In this document: positions 34,701-48,332 of the stretch, piece after piece | Numbering within the stretch: the first letter of the stretch is position 1 | Layout of the letters: each line of letters begins with the position of its first letter | Assembly (NCBI GenBank): GCA_000231825.2 | Contig: JH720371.1 | Span: 31,451-95,450 of the forward strand | Length of the DNA: 64,000 nucleotides | Direction: 5' to 3' | Source of the DNA: Tetrahymena elliotti 4EA | Lineage: Eukaryota > Ciliophora > Oligohymenophorea > Hymenostomatida > Tetrahymenidae | Position numbers and translations under genes: made by a program | The notes under the pieces: generated by a model | What the model was told of the DNA's origin: nothing | The model's input: only the letters and a program-made list of their open reading frames with translations | Database searches by the model: none

Positions 34701-36412
34701 TTTCTTTTGACAAGAAAATAGATTGAGAGTTTTCTTCACATTTTTTAATTATTTGTGATATTTCAACAAATTCTTTTAATTCATTTATTTCTTCTAAAAT
34801 TTCTTTCATTCTGATAAAAGGAAAAGTAATCAAATATTAAATCTTGAAGGCTAAAAATATTGCAATTATTATAAAAATTACGCTAATAATAGCTAAACCT
34901 ATTTACATTCCTGTAAAAAAATTATAGAAGAAGTTAAGAAGTACTGTTGTTTAAGCTTTAAGATCTTCATCTGAAATTATATTAATCTAAAGATAAGCAT
35001 ATTATAATTAAAGGCCTTGTTCTGAAGTATATTTTGTTATGACTTGAGGTATTTAGTCATATTAAATCACAGGATTAAAAATAGCTTTATAAGTTGTCCC
35101 ATTTCGTTTGTAATCAATCACATGAATTTTTTAACTTAAATCAAACATTTATATTAAATTGACTTAACTATCATTAATTTTAGAAAAAACCCAATCACTA
35201 TAATTTTTCTGAATAAACGTTAGTATTTACTTAGCTTACTCTTAATCTTAAAGATATTCAAGTTCAACATTGTAAAAATTTTCAGCTTATGTATTGTTAG
35301 AATAATCGTATTATTTCTTAGAGTTGAAAAATATTGAAAGCGATCTAGGATCAATAACATAATATTATTTTGAGCTTTATATGATATTTTTAAAATAATC
35401 ATTTATATTTGAAAGCATAGCTTCAATACATTATACATGACTATTTTCAATTTTATTCGTTTTTTTGTTATAAAATTTTGCCATCTAACATGTTTATTAT
35501 GATAAATATGAAGGTACTGCAGCGAGAGATTTTTTTGGTTCGTTCATATATATTGAAGTATGATTCAAACTATTCAAATAAAAAAATCTACATCTCGGAT
35601 CATAGTCAGATAATCCCTTATAGCAATTATTACTGTCTAATTTACTACTAAGTGAACTATTAACAAAATTAGTCAAAACTATACCTTGTAAAGAAGTCGC
35701 TATATTAATTTATTAGTAGGAAATAGTAAGAACATTTGATATATTCTATCTACTTTAATATTTAATAATATTCAAAAATGGTATCAATCTAGTTAAATGA
35801 TATAGAATCTCCTATCCTTAAGTGTCTAATTAATCAATTCTAGTTACATTCTGCTAGAACCTATTTATATAATTAAATTGGATTATTATTTACAAAATTT
35901 GATTTATCCTTTTAATTTTTATTTTAAAAATAGAACTTAAATGTTTCAATTGTCTAAGCAGTAATTATTTATTGCAATAAGAAACTTTAAATTCTACTTT
36001 GTATTTTGTATGATTAATTACTCAAATATTCATTTAATTACCAACTGTTTATAAAAAGTTTATTTTTAAATGCTAGTTCTGTCAACTCTGGAGTTAATTT
36101 TGATTGATACAGGAGTATCGAGTTAGCAATACTTGGCCTGTTGTTATTATTTAAAATAACTTTTCCTTCTATGATTTTATCATGAAGTAAGTTTAACATA
36201 TTAATGTAGAATGGTATCTTGTAGATTTCTCTACTTAAACGAAATGACACAATAGATTAAGTTTTACTGCTAAATTTAATTTGATTCTTAAAAATGTTAT
36301 CTCCATATTCTTTCACATACTCTTCTGTGTATGAGAGAGCTATTTACAGACTAGATATTGCTGTCAAAAATATTAAACTAACTAAAATTATCAAACACAC
36401 AATTATCTTCAT
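31774..36412 (-). CDS. Giant Cache/TPR/VWA-like membrane sensor, array copy F1, intact
   Basis: Exons 36412-36042 and 35860-31774 (intron 181 bases, phase 2) give 1,485 residues with no internal TGA. Residues 1-26 (MKIIVCLIILVSLIFLTAIS) are a signal anchor. About 27-440 is extracellular, with Cys-rich DSNNCYKG..YDPRCRFFY (about 208-216) resembling the DPRxRxWY motif of dCache ligand-binding domains. About 442-465 (GMQIGLAIISVIFIIIAIFL) is a second span, followed by a HAMP-like FPFIRMKEILEEINELKEF. About 550-620 (THNNIGNILLNQQHFFQALE, HFSLAIMYAKYEI) fits TPR repeats. The middle is Ser/Asn/Gln-rich. About 1080-1260 (DEISLIIIDKEEQIINKKFE, then KKVLITDLNQ) looks like a degenerate VWA fold without a visible metal-binding DxSxS. 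The end reads SYYSFIQYY. A surface receptor signalling through scaffold domains is the likely role; the ligand is unknown. Confidence 0.85.
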
Positions 36413-37072
36413 TACAATTTACCTGGAATTCAAAAAAATAGCCTTTCTTTTATATTGAAATTTAGAATTGATTATCTCCAATATTTGTTTATATTAAATT
36501 GATTGATTAAAGTCTTAAAAGCTGAAGAAAAAAGTTTTTCTATATAATTAAAAAGCTAAATAAATAAATTTTTATTTCTTTCTTCACTTACTTTACTTTC
36601 TCTATGAAATCAAATAAATTTCAATCGATTTAATACATTCATATTTAATTTCAATACCTTCTTCTTTTGTTTTTTAATTTATTTTGCAAAAAAAAACCAA
36701 ACAAATTTCTAAAAAAGGCTTTAACAACTTTAAAGTAGATTTCTCTTCAATATTATTTCAATAATTATCAAATTTCCATCATATCAATATTAACTTAATT
36801 CATCAAAAAATTTATTGATTAGAAATATAATATCATGTTTCTATATTGTATAAATAAAAATAGAGTCAAGGATTAAATTTGATTTATTTATTTTTCAAAT
36901 TTTCTCTTCATTTTTTAATGAGCGGAGCATTTTTAGAATTCTAAATATTTTAAATCTTGAAAGAATAATTTTTTTTCTATTATTTAAATAATAAAATTGG
37001 TTATAATCATTTAAAATTCAAATTAATAAAAATGTAAACAAATTAAAATTAATTAATACAAAAATGTAATAT
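36413..37072. other. Intergenic spacer F1-F2
   Basis: AT-rich, 660 bases, no gene. It holds the promoter region of F1. Confidence 0.6.
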
Positions 37073-40000
37073 TCAATAATATTAAATATAAGAATAATAT
37101 GAATATTTAGAGTATTTATCTCTTTTGAATATTAAATATTAAATAATATCTTCATAACTGTAAAATATTTTGATAACTTCTTTACTTTGATAAGTAAATG
37201 TTTGATTCTAGCTCAACTCTAAAAAGCTATTTCCTTTTTAATTTAAGAGTAATATAATTTGAATGTTAAACTTAACTAAAATATTGCACAATTTCATAAA
37301 CAAAGAATTTTGTATGACTAAAAAAATCTGAGTTTAGTAGATAACAAACTTAAATGCCTTATCTTATTCCAGACAATTTAGTTCTTCACTAAAAAATTAT
37401 TTGTAAATTTCTAAATTTTAATTCATTTGATTTTTCTTTTTATAGAAATTATCTTCTGATACTTTATAAGTAAATTAGGAAGATAATAATTGATCAATAG
37501 ATTTTCTTATCTATGCATAAAAATAATAATTTGCTATTTCTTTTTACTACTTATATTTTTTAGGCCAAATATTTTTAAAGTATTGATTCAATTGTATATC
37601 AAAATCATTTAGAAATTCATTCACATTCATTTTTTAATCAAAATTATTCACAATTTATCTGTCTTTTTAAAATATTTACAAATTTTTTTGAAATTATTAG
37701 GTTTCTTGATAATTTTTTTATTATTAATAAAAGTTATTCAGATAATTTGGGCCTTTTCTTTCTTGATTACATGATTAAATTATTTGAGCTTAATTTAAGT
37801 CTTTAATAAAAACGTTTTTACATTCTTTTTTTTAAATATTTTAATTATATTTATCTATCAAATGGACTTCCTGTATTTAAAAATCATTAAAAATTTCTGA
37901 GTTATCTAGTTACTTAAATTCATAATAAACAGAATCCTTACTTATTTATTTATAAAAGTTACTTTCTTCAGCTATTCTTTTTGTTAACAATTAGGACATT
38001 ATACTTTGATTCATATCATTAATATAATTTTTTTAAAGAGATTTAAACAATTTAAAGTCAATTAATTCCATTTTCTTATTTACAATTTGTTCTTCTTTAT
38101 CAATAACAAATAAACAAATTTTATCTTTTTCTTTAGTTAAAACATAATTTGATAAATCTTGAAAAAAATTTATCTATTGTTAACAAAATTTGCTTTATTT
38201 AGAAATAAATATTGAATTTTCTTAGCTTTTTTATTTAGAAAGATTTAATTTATCATAATTTATTTAAGTCAAATCCAGCTCAAATGAAAGAACAACATGG
38301 AAAGATATATTCCTATTAAATCTAGAATATTCTTCATATAATTTTAAGTCCTAAATTTTATGTGCTTCAAATATTTATTTTAATTTGTAAATGATGCGAA
38401 AATGTTAACGAGAAGACATGTTTTAACTATTTTCTAATAAATTTGTGAGTATTTCAGCTGCTTTTTTTTATTTTTTGACAAAAATAAAATATTCAGCTTT
38501 GCAGAATTAGAAGTGTTAATTTTATATCTCAAAAGGGATTGAAATATTCCTTTCACTTTTTTATTAATCAGTTTTTTAGATTTTATCAAATGGTGTTATA
38601 ATTTTTGTTTCCTTTTCAATATTTATGAGAGTATTCAATTTATCTTAATGCTTATAATTTTAATAATTACTATCTTTCTTCAACATCCTACATGATACGT
38701 CAAAACTATTTTAGCTTTCAGGTATTTAATTTTATTAGAATTAAAAATTTAATTATGTGCTGCTTACTAAATCTGAAGAATTAATACGTGAGGATCTTTA
38801 ATGGCTTTATTATTATTTTATATTTAAATTATTGTTAATAGATTTATTATGATTTAAATCTAATTAAAATTAATCTATTTCATTGAATTATTTAGATTAA
38901 AATTAAGATTTTTTGATAGAATCAGTTATTAAATATTTTTAATTTGTTGAATTCTATGACTGAGCATCGAAAATTTTTTCCTCATTGTAAAATTACTCCA
39001 AGTTTTTTAGAAAATTTTCTGTTTCCTAAAATTTAAGTTTTGCCTTTGAAAGTTTGGATTAATTGTAATAACATTTAGAAATTATACAATTGATGAACAC
39101 TTTTAAATATTATAATTCTGAAAAGTAATTTATAAGATTTAGTTGAATTTTAGCTAAATATTTTATTTCTGACCAAAAATTGAAACCAATTAATCCTTTT
39201 TACTCTCTTTTGACAGAATCTACACTTTCTTAGAATGCAATTAAAGTAAAAATATAATTTTATTGCCTGTAAAATAAATTTAGAATAAGCTCTGACACTT
39301 AGTTTTTATCTTCACTCTAATGAAAAAAAAAATTTGTTTGTTTTGAATTTAATAAATTATTATTTTTTTTCATCTACAAAAACTTTTTAGTACTCTAAAT
39401 TGTTTTTGATATAGTTTATTCTTAGATTTCTTCAAAAATCCTTGGTTTTGTCCTTTGAGAAATTTTCCTAGAATTTCTTTGTCTGAATTAATGTGCTAAA
39501 ATTTTTGGTGAAATAGATATTTTTCTTTTATTAAAAGCTAATTTTTCAAATTCTTAAACATTTTGGTTGATTGATTTTTTTTCATGATGTAATTATTCCT
39601 CTTATTTAGGTAAAATAATAATAGATATTTCTTAATGTCTTTTGATTTAATTCTTATCTTTATTGTTAATTTATTCAGCATAGGAGTATTAATAAAGTAA
39701 ATCAGAAAATTATGACTCAGGATTACTATTCTAATAAGCTGAAATTTCATATTTTGCATACATGATTGCAAGTGAAAAGTGTTCAAGAGCCTAAAAGAAA
39801 TGCTACTAATTTAATAAAATACTCCCTATGTTGTTATGAGTGACTCCTGCAGCTCTATAATTTTTAAATTTTTTAAAAAAATCTGCCTTTTTGCTTAAAC
39901 TAATTAATGTTCTGCCTTCATTTTCAAAAAAGAAACTTTCAGATGTATATTAAATCATTTCAAATAAATCTAAAAAACTCTAATAGAGTAAAGTTGTTTC

Positions 40001-41730
40001 TTTTGACAAGAAAATAGATTGAGATTTTTCTTCACATTTTTTAATAATTTCAGAAATTTCAACAAACTCTTTTAATTCATTTATTTCTTCTAAAGTTTCT
40101 TTCATTCTGATTATTGGAAAATCAATCGAAGATTAGATTTTGAAGGCTAAAAATATTGTAATTATCAATAAAATAAAACTAACAATAGCTAGACCTATTT
40201 ATACTCCTTTAAAAAATGTATTGAAGAATTTAAGAAGTACTTAAGTTTAAGCTTTAAGATCTTCATCTGAAATAATATTAATCTAAAGATAAGCATATTA
40301 TAATTAAAGACCTTGTTATTAAGTATATTTTGTTACCACTGTAGGTATTTGATCATATTAAATAACTGGATTAAAAATGGCTTTATAAGTTGTCCCATTT
40401 CGTTTGTAATCAATCACATGAATCTATTAACTTAAGTCAAACATTTATTTTAAATTAGCTGAACTATTATTAATTTTGGAAAAAACCCAATCACTATAAT
40501 TTTTCTGAATAAATGTTAGGATTTATTTAGCTTACTCTTAATCTTAAAGATATTCAAGTTCAACATTATAAAAATTGTCAGCTTATGTCATGTGAGAATA
40601 ATCTTATTATTTCTTAGAGTTGAAAAATATGGAAAGCGATCTAGGATCGATAACATAATATTATTTTGAGCTTTATATGATATTTTAAAAATAATCATGT
40701 ATATTTGAAAGTGTAGCTTCGATGCATTAGACATGACTATTTTCAATTTTATTTGTTTTTTTGTTATAAAATTTTGCCATCTAGCATGTATATTATGATA
40801 AATATGTAGGTACTGCAGCAAGAGATATATTTGGTGAGTTCATATATATTGAAGTATGATTCAAACTATTCAAGTAAAAAAATCTACATCTAGGATCATA
40901 GTCAAACAATCCCTTATAGCAATTATTACTGTCTAATTTACCACTAAGTGAACTATTAGCAAAATTAGTCAGAACTATGCCTTATTATGAACTAAATATG
41001 CTAACTTATGAGTAGGGAATAGTAATAACATTAGATATATTCTGTCTACTTTAATATTAAATAATGTTCAAAAATGGTATCAATCTAGTTAGATTATACA
41101 GAATCTCCTATCCTTAAGTATCTAATTAATCAATTCTAGTTGCGTTCTGCTAGAACCTATTTAAATATTTAAATTGGATTTTTATTTATGCTTATTTTTA
41201 TTTACAAAATTTTATTAATCTTTTTAATTTTCACTTTAAAAATAGAACTAAAATTTTCGAATTGTTTTAGAAATAATAATTGTTAACTGTAATAAGAAGA
41301 TTTAAATTCTACTTTTATACTTTTTATTAAATTAATTACACAAATATTCATTTAATTACCAGCTATTTACAAAAAGCTTATTTTTAAATACTAATTTAGT
41401 CAATTCAGAAGTTAATTAGGATTGATACAGGAGCATCTAGTTAACAATACTTGGTCTATTGTTGTTATTTAAAATAACTTTTCCTTCTGTGATTTTATCA
41501 TGAAGCGAGTTTAACATACTTATGTAAAAAGGTATCTTGTAGATTTCTCTACTTAAACGATATGACATCATAGATTAAGTTTTACTGCTGAATTTAATTT
41601 GATTCTGAAAAATATTATCCCCATATTCTTTCACATACTCCTCTGTGTATGAGAGAGCTATTTACAGACTAGTTATTGCTGTCGAAAATATTAAAGCTAT
41701 TAGAATTACCAAACCCGCAATTATCTTCAT
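37073..41730 (-). CDS. Giant Cache/TPR/VWA-like membrane sensor, array copy F2, intact
   Basis: Exons 41730-41360 and 41156-37073 (intron 203 bases) give 1,484 residues; I read the frame through without TGA. It is the closest relative of F1, differing mainly by scattered substitutions and small in-frame length changes in the Ser/Asn/Gln-rich middle. N-terminus MKIIAGLVILIALIFSTAI is a signal anchor. Domain order is as in F1, including THNNIGSILLNQQHFF (TPR), the VWA-like segment (KICLFVIDKEEQIVNKKME) and the end SYYSYIQYY. Exon 1 is 371 bases, the same as in every copy, with the intron splitting the Trp codon of the motif S-W in phase 2. Confidence 0.85.
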
Positions 41731-42752
41731 TAAAAATTTATCTGGAATTCAAAAAAATAGTCTTGTATATTAAAAATCCGAATTCCTATCTCAAATATTT
41801 GTTTATATTAAATTGAATGTAATTGATCTATTAAAGTCTAAAAAGCTTAAGAAAAGAGTTTTTCTAAATAATGAAAAACCTTATTCTATCAATTTTTTGT
41901 TTCGTTCTTAAATTTTCTTTTTATATGAAATCAAATAAATATCAGTCCATTAAATACATTCATTTTTACTTCCTTTTTTGTTCTTTTTTTTTGCTAAAAA
42001 AGCCAAACAAATTTCTTTAGAAAACTATTACACTAAATTAGGATGCCCCTTACTATTATTTCAATAATGATCAAATTTCCATCATATCAATTAATTAATT
42101 AATTTAATTCATCAAAAAATTTATTTATTAGAAATAAAATATCTTGTTCCTTCATTCAATAAATAAAAATAGAGCCATCATTGAAACTATCATCAAAAAT
42201 GGATTAAAGTTGATCTGTTTATTTATTTTTTTTCTTTTAATCAGTATTGAAATATTTTAAATTATTGTCTTTTATTTTGAAAAATTATTTAAATTTTACA
42301 TTTTTAGTTGTAAGTAAATATTTTTAAAATTGTTTGTTATTTTATGGAATTTTTTTTTAAATTATATTCATTCATTTAAATATATCTTAAATAAATTAAT
42401 TTAATACCCTACTTATTTTTTTTTTATTATTTTAATTAGCAAAACCTATTAAAAATTATTAAAATCAATTTTTATTATGCTCAACAATAAAAAATATTCG
42501 AAAGCAAGCAATAATACTTCTATTATATAGTGCTTTGATTATCTTTAGAAAGATGTTTAATTTTATAATAAATTCAAAGAAGTATGTGTACAGAGCTCAT
42601 AAAAAATAAAATATCAGTTGACTTTTTCTCAAAATCAAAACTAATAATAATCTTTTGACAGTGAAAATTTATTTGAATATTACTAAAAATAGATTTTTTA
42701 AACTAAAGCAAGATAAAATAGCTAATAAAATGATTTTTTATAAAAGATACTT
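41731..42752. other. Intergenic spacer F2-F3
   Basis: AT-rich, 1 kb. The part next to F2 resembles the F1 upstream region. No gene. Confidence 0.6.
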
Positions 42753-45700
42753 TCAATAATATTAAATAAAAGAATAATATGTATATTTAGAGAAATTATT
42801 TCTTTTGAAATTCAAATATTAAATGATTTCTTCATAATTATAAAATATCTTGATAACTTCTTTATTTTGGTAAATAAAAGTTTTATTTTCAATTTATTCT
42901 AAAAAATTACTTCCTTTTTCTGTTAAAAAGATAATAATTTGTGTATTAATCGATGCTAAAACACTGCACAAATTGAGAAATAGAGTATCTTTTAGGATTT
43001 GTATTTGTTTTGTTTAGTAGATAATAAATTTTAGAAATTTAAATTATTCTAGACCATCTAGTTCCTTGCTTATAAATTATTTGTAAAAATAGAAATGTTT
43101 AGATTTGTCTTCCTGATTTATTTAATTTTCAGATATTTTATATGCTAATTTTTGAGAAAAAAGTTAATCAATTGCTTTACTAATAAAATCGTAGAAATAA
43201 GCATTTTACAACTCTTCAGAAAATGTATTTTATTTTGAAAAAAGATGAATAAAATATTCAGTTATTAATTTATTTAAAGTTGTAATTTGTTAATGTAAGC
43301 TCTTTGTATTTAAATTTTAATTTTCTTTTTTTAATTCTTAGCTAATTTAATTTGACTCTTAAAATTTTTGTGATAATTTTTAGTTGATATCAGCTTCAAG
43401 TATTTGATCATTAGATTATTAATTGTTTTTATTTTAACTTTCATTTAAAATAGATGTCTCTAAGCTTGATTATTTATTTAAAAATTTTAAATCAGATATT
43501 AAAAATTTCTTTTAGTTTGCTTTAAGAAATTGTTGATTATTATCAAAATATTCTTCAAACACTTTTTGATCTTCGATTATTTGAGATTCAATAACATTTT
43601 GAAAGAGCTAAGAATTTGATTAGTTAAATGGTGGTGATTAATCTAAAAATTAGTTTTGTTTCTACTAATTTGATAAGATTTGAATATCTAGAATATTTAA
43701 TTCTTCAAAAATACTATTTTTGAAAAATCTAAATTATTTATTATCAATAAGATCTATTACTTATTTAATGCTTTTCTCTTCTTTATCAACTAAGTAAAAG
43801 CATATTTTATCATAATCTTTTGTTAAGACTTTCATAGAAAGTTCATTAAGCAATTTTATTTGACTTTCAGAGAATTATTTTTTGAATTGATTTTTATTTT
43901 TTGAGTTTTGTTATACAATTGGTGTTGTTTAATTTTATAGAATCCTGTTTTCATTTTCATAATTATCATTATTGTTAGAATCACATATGAATTCTAATGA
44001 AATAGCAATTTCGAAAGATAAATTTTTGTTAAATCTTGAATATTCTTCATACAAGCATTATTCATAAATATTTTGAATATCAAAAATTTACTTAATCCTG
44101 AAAATAATACGAAATGGTACATTAGATGATAAGGTTTAACTATTTTCATATAACTAAGTAAGTATTTCAGCTGCTTTTCTATATTTTTTGATAAATATGT
44201 AATATTCTGAACGGTTATATTATAAATATTAATTTATTGACTAGAGCGATGCTACCTTGTTATCTAAATTAATTGACTAACTGATTTCTAATAGTTTATT
44301 TTGTTATTTTTATATTATTTTTTCAATAAATTAAGATTTCTGGAGATTAATTTTTTATTCACTTTCATTTTTTGTTACAAAATTTTTATCTTTTTAGTTT
44401 TTGGAAGGGCTTGATAGAAAATGTAGATTTTTTACAAGAATTTTTTAGGATGAATCAACACTATGAAGGCTATCTATGTTATTATTTTAGAAAAGTTTAA
44501 TATTTATAGATGAGTTGTTTAAAATTTCTGATTTATCTAAATTATTTGCCATATTTTTTTATTGCTATTTTATTTTTTATGATTAAAATATAAACATTTT
44601 TGGAGTATCAGATAATTATTGATATTAATCATATTTAGAATATATATTTTATCTAAGTTCAAACATTTTATTATCCTTTTGTATTGGTGAATTTTCTAAT
44701 TAATTAATAGATTGATTTTGCTTCTACTCATTTATTTTTTCTAAATTTTGTATGATTTTTGCTGCTTCTTGAAATTTTAATTTTGCTTTCTTGTTTTTAA
44801 ATTGATTATAATAGCACTTTGAAATCATACAAATTAACAAGATTCTTAAATTTTGTATTTCTGGTAAATAATTTAATAGTTTTTATTATTCAAAAAGTAA
44901 ACTTTTTATTTCTTTCCAAAAATTGTAGCTGTATTTTAATTTGGATTTTTAATTTTGAGAATTTAGACTTTCTTAAAAAGCTGCTAAACTAATAACATAA
45001 TTTTATTGCCTGTAAAATAGATTTTAAATTAGTTCTTATATCTAAAATTTGTCTTCATTTTATTTTAATTAATACTCAGGCTTATTAGTATTTTGAATAT
45101 AGCTAACTTATTTATTTGGGTTAAACATACTTATACTTCTTTAAATCTTAATATTATTTAATTCATTTATATTTTCACAGCTTTGTTTTTTTTCTTTTTA
45201 TTCCTTTTTTGATTTACTGAAGTGAGTTTTTGTAGTTGCTGCATTTCCAGGTGTAGATGTATTTTTGATGAAATTTACAGAAGTTGTTATTTCCTAAATA
45301 TCATGGCTTATTCTTTTTTCTTAAGAGAACTATCTTTGTTTACTGATACTAGGTTTCTTATTAACAATTTTTTAAGAAAATGAGTTTATTCTTGAACTTT
45401 GATTTTGTAATTCCTCTTACTATTCAATAAAAGAATATTAAGAAAATAAATGATAGTATAAAGAATCAGGGTTCTTTTTAAAATAAGCTGAAAGTTCATA
45501 TTTTGCATACATTGCCGCAAGCGAAAAGTGTTCAAGAGCCTAAAAGAAATGCTACTAATTTAATAATATATTTCCTATGTTATTATGAGTAACTCCAGCC
45601 GCACTGTAATTTCCAAATTTTGTAAAAAACTCTACTTTCTTACTCAGACTTATCAGAGTCTAACCTTCATTTTCAATAAAAAAACTCTCCGATGTGTATT

Positions 45701-47600
45701 AGATCATTTCAAATAAATCTAAAAAACTCTAATAGAGCATTTAAGTTTCTTTAGATAAAAATATCAACTCTTGTTTTTGTTCATATTCTTTTATTATTTC
45801 AGAAATGTCAACAAACTCTTTTAATTAATTTATTTCTTCTAAGGTCTCTGTCATCCTTATAATTGGATTTGTTATTAATCTTTTAATCAATAAAGCATAG
45901 TACACAGTAATTATTAAGAATGATAAGCTAACAACACCAATAGTAATCTGCACATAAAAAAAGAATTTTGAAAAAAAGCGAAGAAGTTTATTTTTTTCTT
46001 CCTTTAGATCTTCATCTGAAATGATGTTTATTTAAAGATATGCGTATTCAAGCAAAAGTCCTTATTTTTAAGTGTTCTTTGCCATAAATTTAGGAATTTA
46101 ATCATATTAAATAACTGGATTAAAAATAACTTTGTAAGTTGTGCCATTCCTTTTGTAATCCATAATTGTTATTTATTTACTTAAATCAAACATCTATAAA
46201 AGACTAACTTAACCATATTTTTCTTCTGAAAATACCCACTTGTTATAATTGTCTTGAATGTAGCTCATCATTTTGTTGGCTTCATCTTAATCTTATAAAT
46301 ACTGAAGTTCAATATTATAAAAATTATCAGCCTTTGTAATAACAGAGTAGTTATATTCTTTCTTTGAGTTAAAGTATATTGAAAGCGATCTTGGATCAAT
46401 TACATAGTATTGTTTAGAACTTTTTATAATATTTTAGAAGTAATCATATATATTTGAAAGCATAGCTTCAATGCATTATATATGATTATTTTCTAATTTC
46501 TAAGTTTTTTAGTTAAACTTTCTTGCCATTTAACAAGTGTATTGAGAGAGATAAGGAGGAGTTGATGCAACTGAAAACTTAGGAGGATTCATAAATATCG
46601 ATGTCTAATTAATACTACTTATGTAAAAAAATCTGCATCTAGGGTCATATACAAACTATCCTTTGAAGCAATCATCGCTATCTAATTTAGAACTCAGTGA
46701 ATTATTAACATAATGTGTAATAAATATTCCTTACTCAGCAGTAAATATATTTACTTATTAATATGAAATAGAAAGTATATTAGATTATTTCTTTTTACTT
46801 TAATACTTAACTATATTCAAAAAAGGAATTAATCTACTAATATTATAAACTATTTGCTATCCTGTTTTATCTAATTACTCTATCTAAGTTGCATTTTGCT
46901 AATACCTATTTTTTTATGAATTCAAATGAGAAATAAATATATTCTATTTAGAAATTAGATGTTAAAAAATAATCTATATTTGTTAAAATTTAAAGTTGTA
47001 ACCAGTTTTATTCCTACTAACAAATTAAGAATGAAAAAGATAATTTTTTATAAAATTAAAAGGAGTTTTGATGTGAAAAATATGTTGAATATTTGGAAAC
47101 ATAAAAAAATAAAAATATATTAATTATCAAACCTCAAAAGTCTTGAATTAAAAATTGAATAAAATAATTTTTTGGTAATCTTATGAATTGTTTTATAAAA
47201 GAAAAAAATATAAATAAATGCATGATTACCAACTGTTGATATAAAATTAGTTCTTCTTGATTAAATAATCCAATTCTGGAGCTAATTTTGATTAGTATAT
47301 GAGCATAGCATTTGCCATACTAGGATTATTCTTAGTATCTAATATGAACTCGCCTTATATTAATTTTTCATGCATTTAGTTTAGCCAACTTATGTAGAAA
47401 GGAATCTTATAGATTTCTCTACTTAATCTAAATGAAATAAAAGATTAAGCAGCAATGCTAAATTTGATTTAGTTTTAAAAGATATTTTCTCCATATCGAT
47501 TTACATATTTTTGCGTATATTACAGTGCTATTTGCTGACTTGCGATTGCAATTAAAAATATTAAAATGACTGGAATAACTGATATTGCAATCAATTTCAT
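42753..47600 (-). CDS. Giant Cache/TPR/VWA-like membrane sensor, array copy F3, intact
   Basis: Exons 47600-47230 and 46905-42753 (intron 324 bases, the longest) give 1,507 residues with no in-frame TGA on a codon-by-codon check. N-terminus MKLIAISVIPVILIFLIAIA is a signal anchor. Extracellular part holds DCFKG and YDPRCRFFY. The second membrane span and juxtamembrane helix precede TPR-like THNNIGNILLNQ. F3 is much closer to F5 than to its neighbour F4, notably in the region 45300-46600. The ending follows the family pattern before TGA 42753-42755. Function as inferred for F1. Confidence 0.85.
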
Positions 47601-48332
47601 TTCTACTTATTTCTTGTTTAATTAAGCTATTCAGTATAGAGCTATTTGTTTATGTCTAATTTCTTAATTAACTAATTTTTTAATGAAATGTAAGAATATG
47701 CATGTGATGAAACAAAAAATTAACTTCATGATAACATTTCTAATTCCAAATTTTATTAATTCTGAAGTAATATGACTTTATTGACTTGTAGGTTATTAAA
47801 CATATTTTTTATCATAATTTTAATTTAAAGAAATGTGACTGCATTTTATATTTACTTTAAATAATTTCCCATATTTAGTATCATGTTAAATTTGTTGTAA
47901 AAATGGCTTTAGGTTATATTGCCTTGAGAAAAGAAATTTTTCAAGTAATGAAAAAATGATCAACTAAAATTCTTATACTTTTAAAATTAATTAAATATAA
48001 GCAAATAAGTCTTCATTCTGTAATATTTGGCTAATTAACAAGCAAATGTTACTAAAAAGATATAAATTAATTTTATTATTGAATATAAATTAAGCAAAAG
48101 ACCAAAGTAAAAAGGATAACAAAAGTTAATTTATTTAAAAAAGTAACTTGTTGATCTTAATTCTAAGAGTTATTGAAATTATTTATTTATTTAATAGTAA
48201 TATAGATTATTCCCTTTAAATCACCAATAAGAAAATAATATAAAATTCAATTTTAATTCAAAAATGATCTAACTAAAATTTTATCATTTTATATTTGAGA
48301 GGTAAATTATTTTTTGTAATTTTTAAGTAATT
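47601..48332. other. Intergenic spacer F3-F4
   Basis: AT-rich, no gene. The end of F4 extends into what is spacer in the other copies because of its altered C-terminus. Confidence 0.55.
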